In this document: positions 63,530 to 64,000 of the stretch, piece by piece | Position numbering within the stretch: position 1 is the first letter of the stretch | How the letters are laid out: every line of letters starts with the position of its first letter | Assembly: GCF_020075705.1 (NCBI RefSeq) | Contig: NZ_JAIQUM010000011.1 | Span: 50,272-114,271, forward strand | Origin: Metabacillus rhizolycopersici | Lineage (GTDB): Bacteria > Bacillota > Bacilli > Bacillales > Bacillaceae | Direction: 5' to 3' | Length of the DNA: 64,000 nt | The notes under the pieces: generated by a model | What the model saw: only the letters and a program-made list of their open reading frames with translations | The model's database searches: none | Told to the model about the DNA's origin: nothing | Program-made: the position numbers and the translations under genes

Positions 63530-63602
63530 AGAACTTAGAGGGGCTAACGCTTGCGCTAGATGTCGTGCGCTTATCCACAGTACAAGAATTTTATAGTTTC
63601 TT
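63530..63602. repeat. Dispersed palindromic repeat, copy 5 (fragment)
   Basis: GAGGGGCTAACGCTTGCGCT and CAAGAATTTTATAGTTTCT, matching parts of the copies at 4308 and 32017. Confidence 0.45.
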
Positions 63603-63630
63603 GGTGTATGAAATAATAAACTAAACAATT

Positions 63631-63663
63631 AAAAAGCATGATTCATTTGAATCATGCTTTTTG
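63631..63663. terminator. Terminator of the tRNA cluster
   Basis: Perfect stem AAAAAGCATGATTCA / TGAATCATGCTTTTT with T runs on both strands, right after tRNA-Phe. Confidence 0.93.
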
Positions 63664-63666
63664 AAG

Positions 63667-63739
63667 TGGCTCGGGACGGAATCGAACCGCCGACACATGG
63701 ATTTTCAGTCCATTGCTCTACCAACTGAGCTACCGAGCC
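63667..63739 (-). tRNA. tRNA-Phe (GAA)
   Basis: 73 bases on the minus strand: GGCTCGGTAGCTCAGTTGG at the 5' end, anticodon loop CTGAAAA, T-arm GGTTCGATTCC, acceptor closing with CCGAGCC-A. CCA is not encoded. Confidence 0.96.
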
Positions 63740-63875
63740 ATATAATTTTCAGCTTCTACTAATCTTCAAATCTCTTCGTCAGCTCCATTACTCACATCCT
63801 CAACGTTTACATACGCTCCGGTGTTTGCTTATTGAAACCCTTTTGCTTGAGAATAGGTTCTACCAATTATGTAAA

Positions 63876-63952
63876 TGGCGGTCCGGACGGGACTCGAACC
63901 CGCGACCTCCTGCGTGACAGGCAGGCATTCTAACCAACTGAACTACCGGACC
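63876..63952 (-). tRNA. tRNA-Asp (GTC)
   Basis: 77 bases with encoded CCA: GGTCCGGTAGTTCAGTTGG start, anticodon loop CTGTCAC, T-arm GGTTCGAGTCC. Confidence 0.96.
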
Positions 63953-63956
63953 ATTT

Positions 63957-64000
63957 TGGTTGCGGGGACAGGATTTGAACCTGCGACCTTCGGGTTATGA
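63957..64000 (-). tRNA. tRNA-fMet (CAT), 3' part
   Basis: The window ends inside the anticodon arm: CATAACCCGAAGGTCGCAGG, T-arm GGTTCAAATCC and CCA. The acceptor end TGCGGGG-type is that of initiator tRNA. Confidence 0.88.

Overview
The window is low-GC DNA from an endospore-forming-type Firmicute, most likely Bacillaceae. The evidence is a complete walRKHIJ-htrA-rlmH block, a CxxH/CxxC zinc protein gene beside rlmH, a lysine riboswitch, many AGGAGG ribosome binding sites with TTG/GTG starts, and a tRNA fMet-Asp-Phe cluster. I cannot name the species. The WalRK block and a DnaA-box cluster suggest the right end lies near the replication origin.

Layout. 1-0.5 kb: end of a FecCD permease. 0.7-4.3 kb: two divergent sugar-type transporters sharing a control region with three operator-like repeats. 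4.5-11.4 kb: 2-aminoethylphosphonate uptake and breakdown (phnX, phnW, ABC transporter, divergent DeoR regulator), in which the permease and the binding lipoprotein are joined in one reading frame. 11.5-14.4 kb: lysine-riboswitch-controlled amino-acid ABC transporter. 14.6-21.4 kb: OmdA-domain protein, LysR/CofE-like pair, an AlbA-type protein with a coding minisatellite, M20 amidohydrolase. 22.0-31.9 kb: two Fur-box-associated iron uptake systems, a PsiE protein and an ABC exporter with its own Fur-like box. 32.2-34.5 kb: metQIN. 34.8-37.3 kb: decayed genes plus an EamA transporter.

37.3-49.6 kb is the most striking part. The last codons of rlmH (GEPYHK-stop), the attachment site used by SCC elements in staphylococci, recur six more times downstream of the real rlmH, all in the same orientation, at about 37.36, 40.41, 41.58, 43.07, 44.41 and 46.63 kb. 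They divide the region into six segments of about 1.1-3.0 kb. Each carries one to three unrelated accessory genes: HxlR/MFS/aldo-keto reductase; DoxX; RluF; radical SAM; GGDEF; NupC plus metallo-beta-lactamase. No recombinase gene is present in the window. I read this as an SCC-like array of mini-cassettes, integron-like in layout, probably mobilised in trans if it is still active. Broken gene ends lie beside several sites.

49.6-57.4 kb is the conserved core: rlmH, a cluster of DnaA boxes, htrA, and the walRKHIJ operon controlling cell-wall metabolism. 58.5-63.5 kb is a C4-dicarboxylate module (symporter, DctR/DctS two-component system, DctB binding protein) with a cre-like site. The window ends in tRNA-Phe, tRNA-Asp and a partial tRNA-fMet. 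Dispersed palindromic repeats with a GCGCAAGCGCCTTG-type core occur at five places outside the array.
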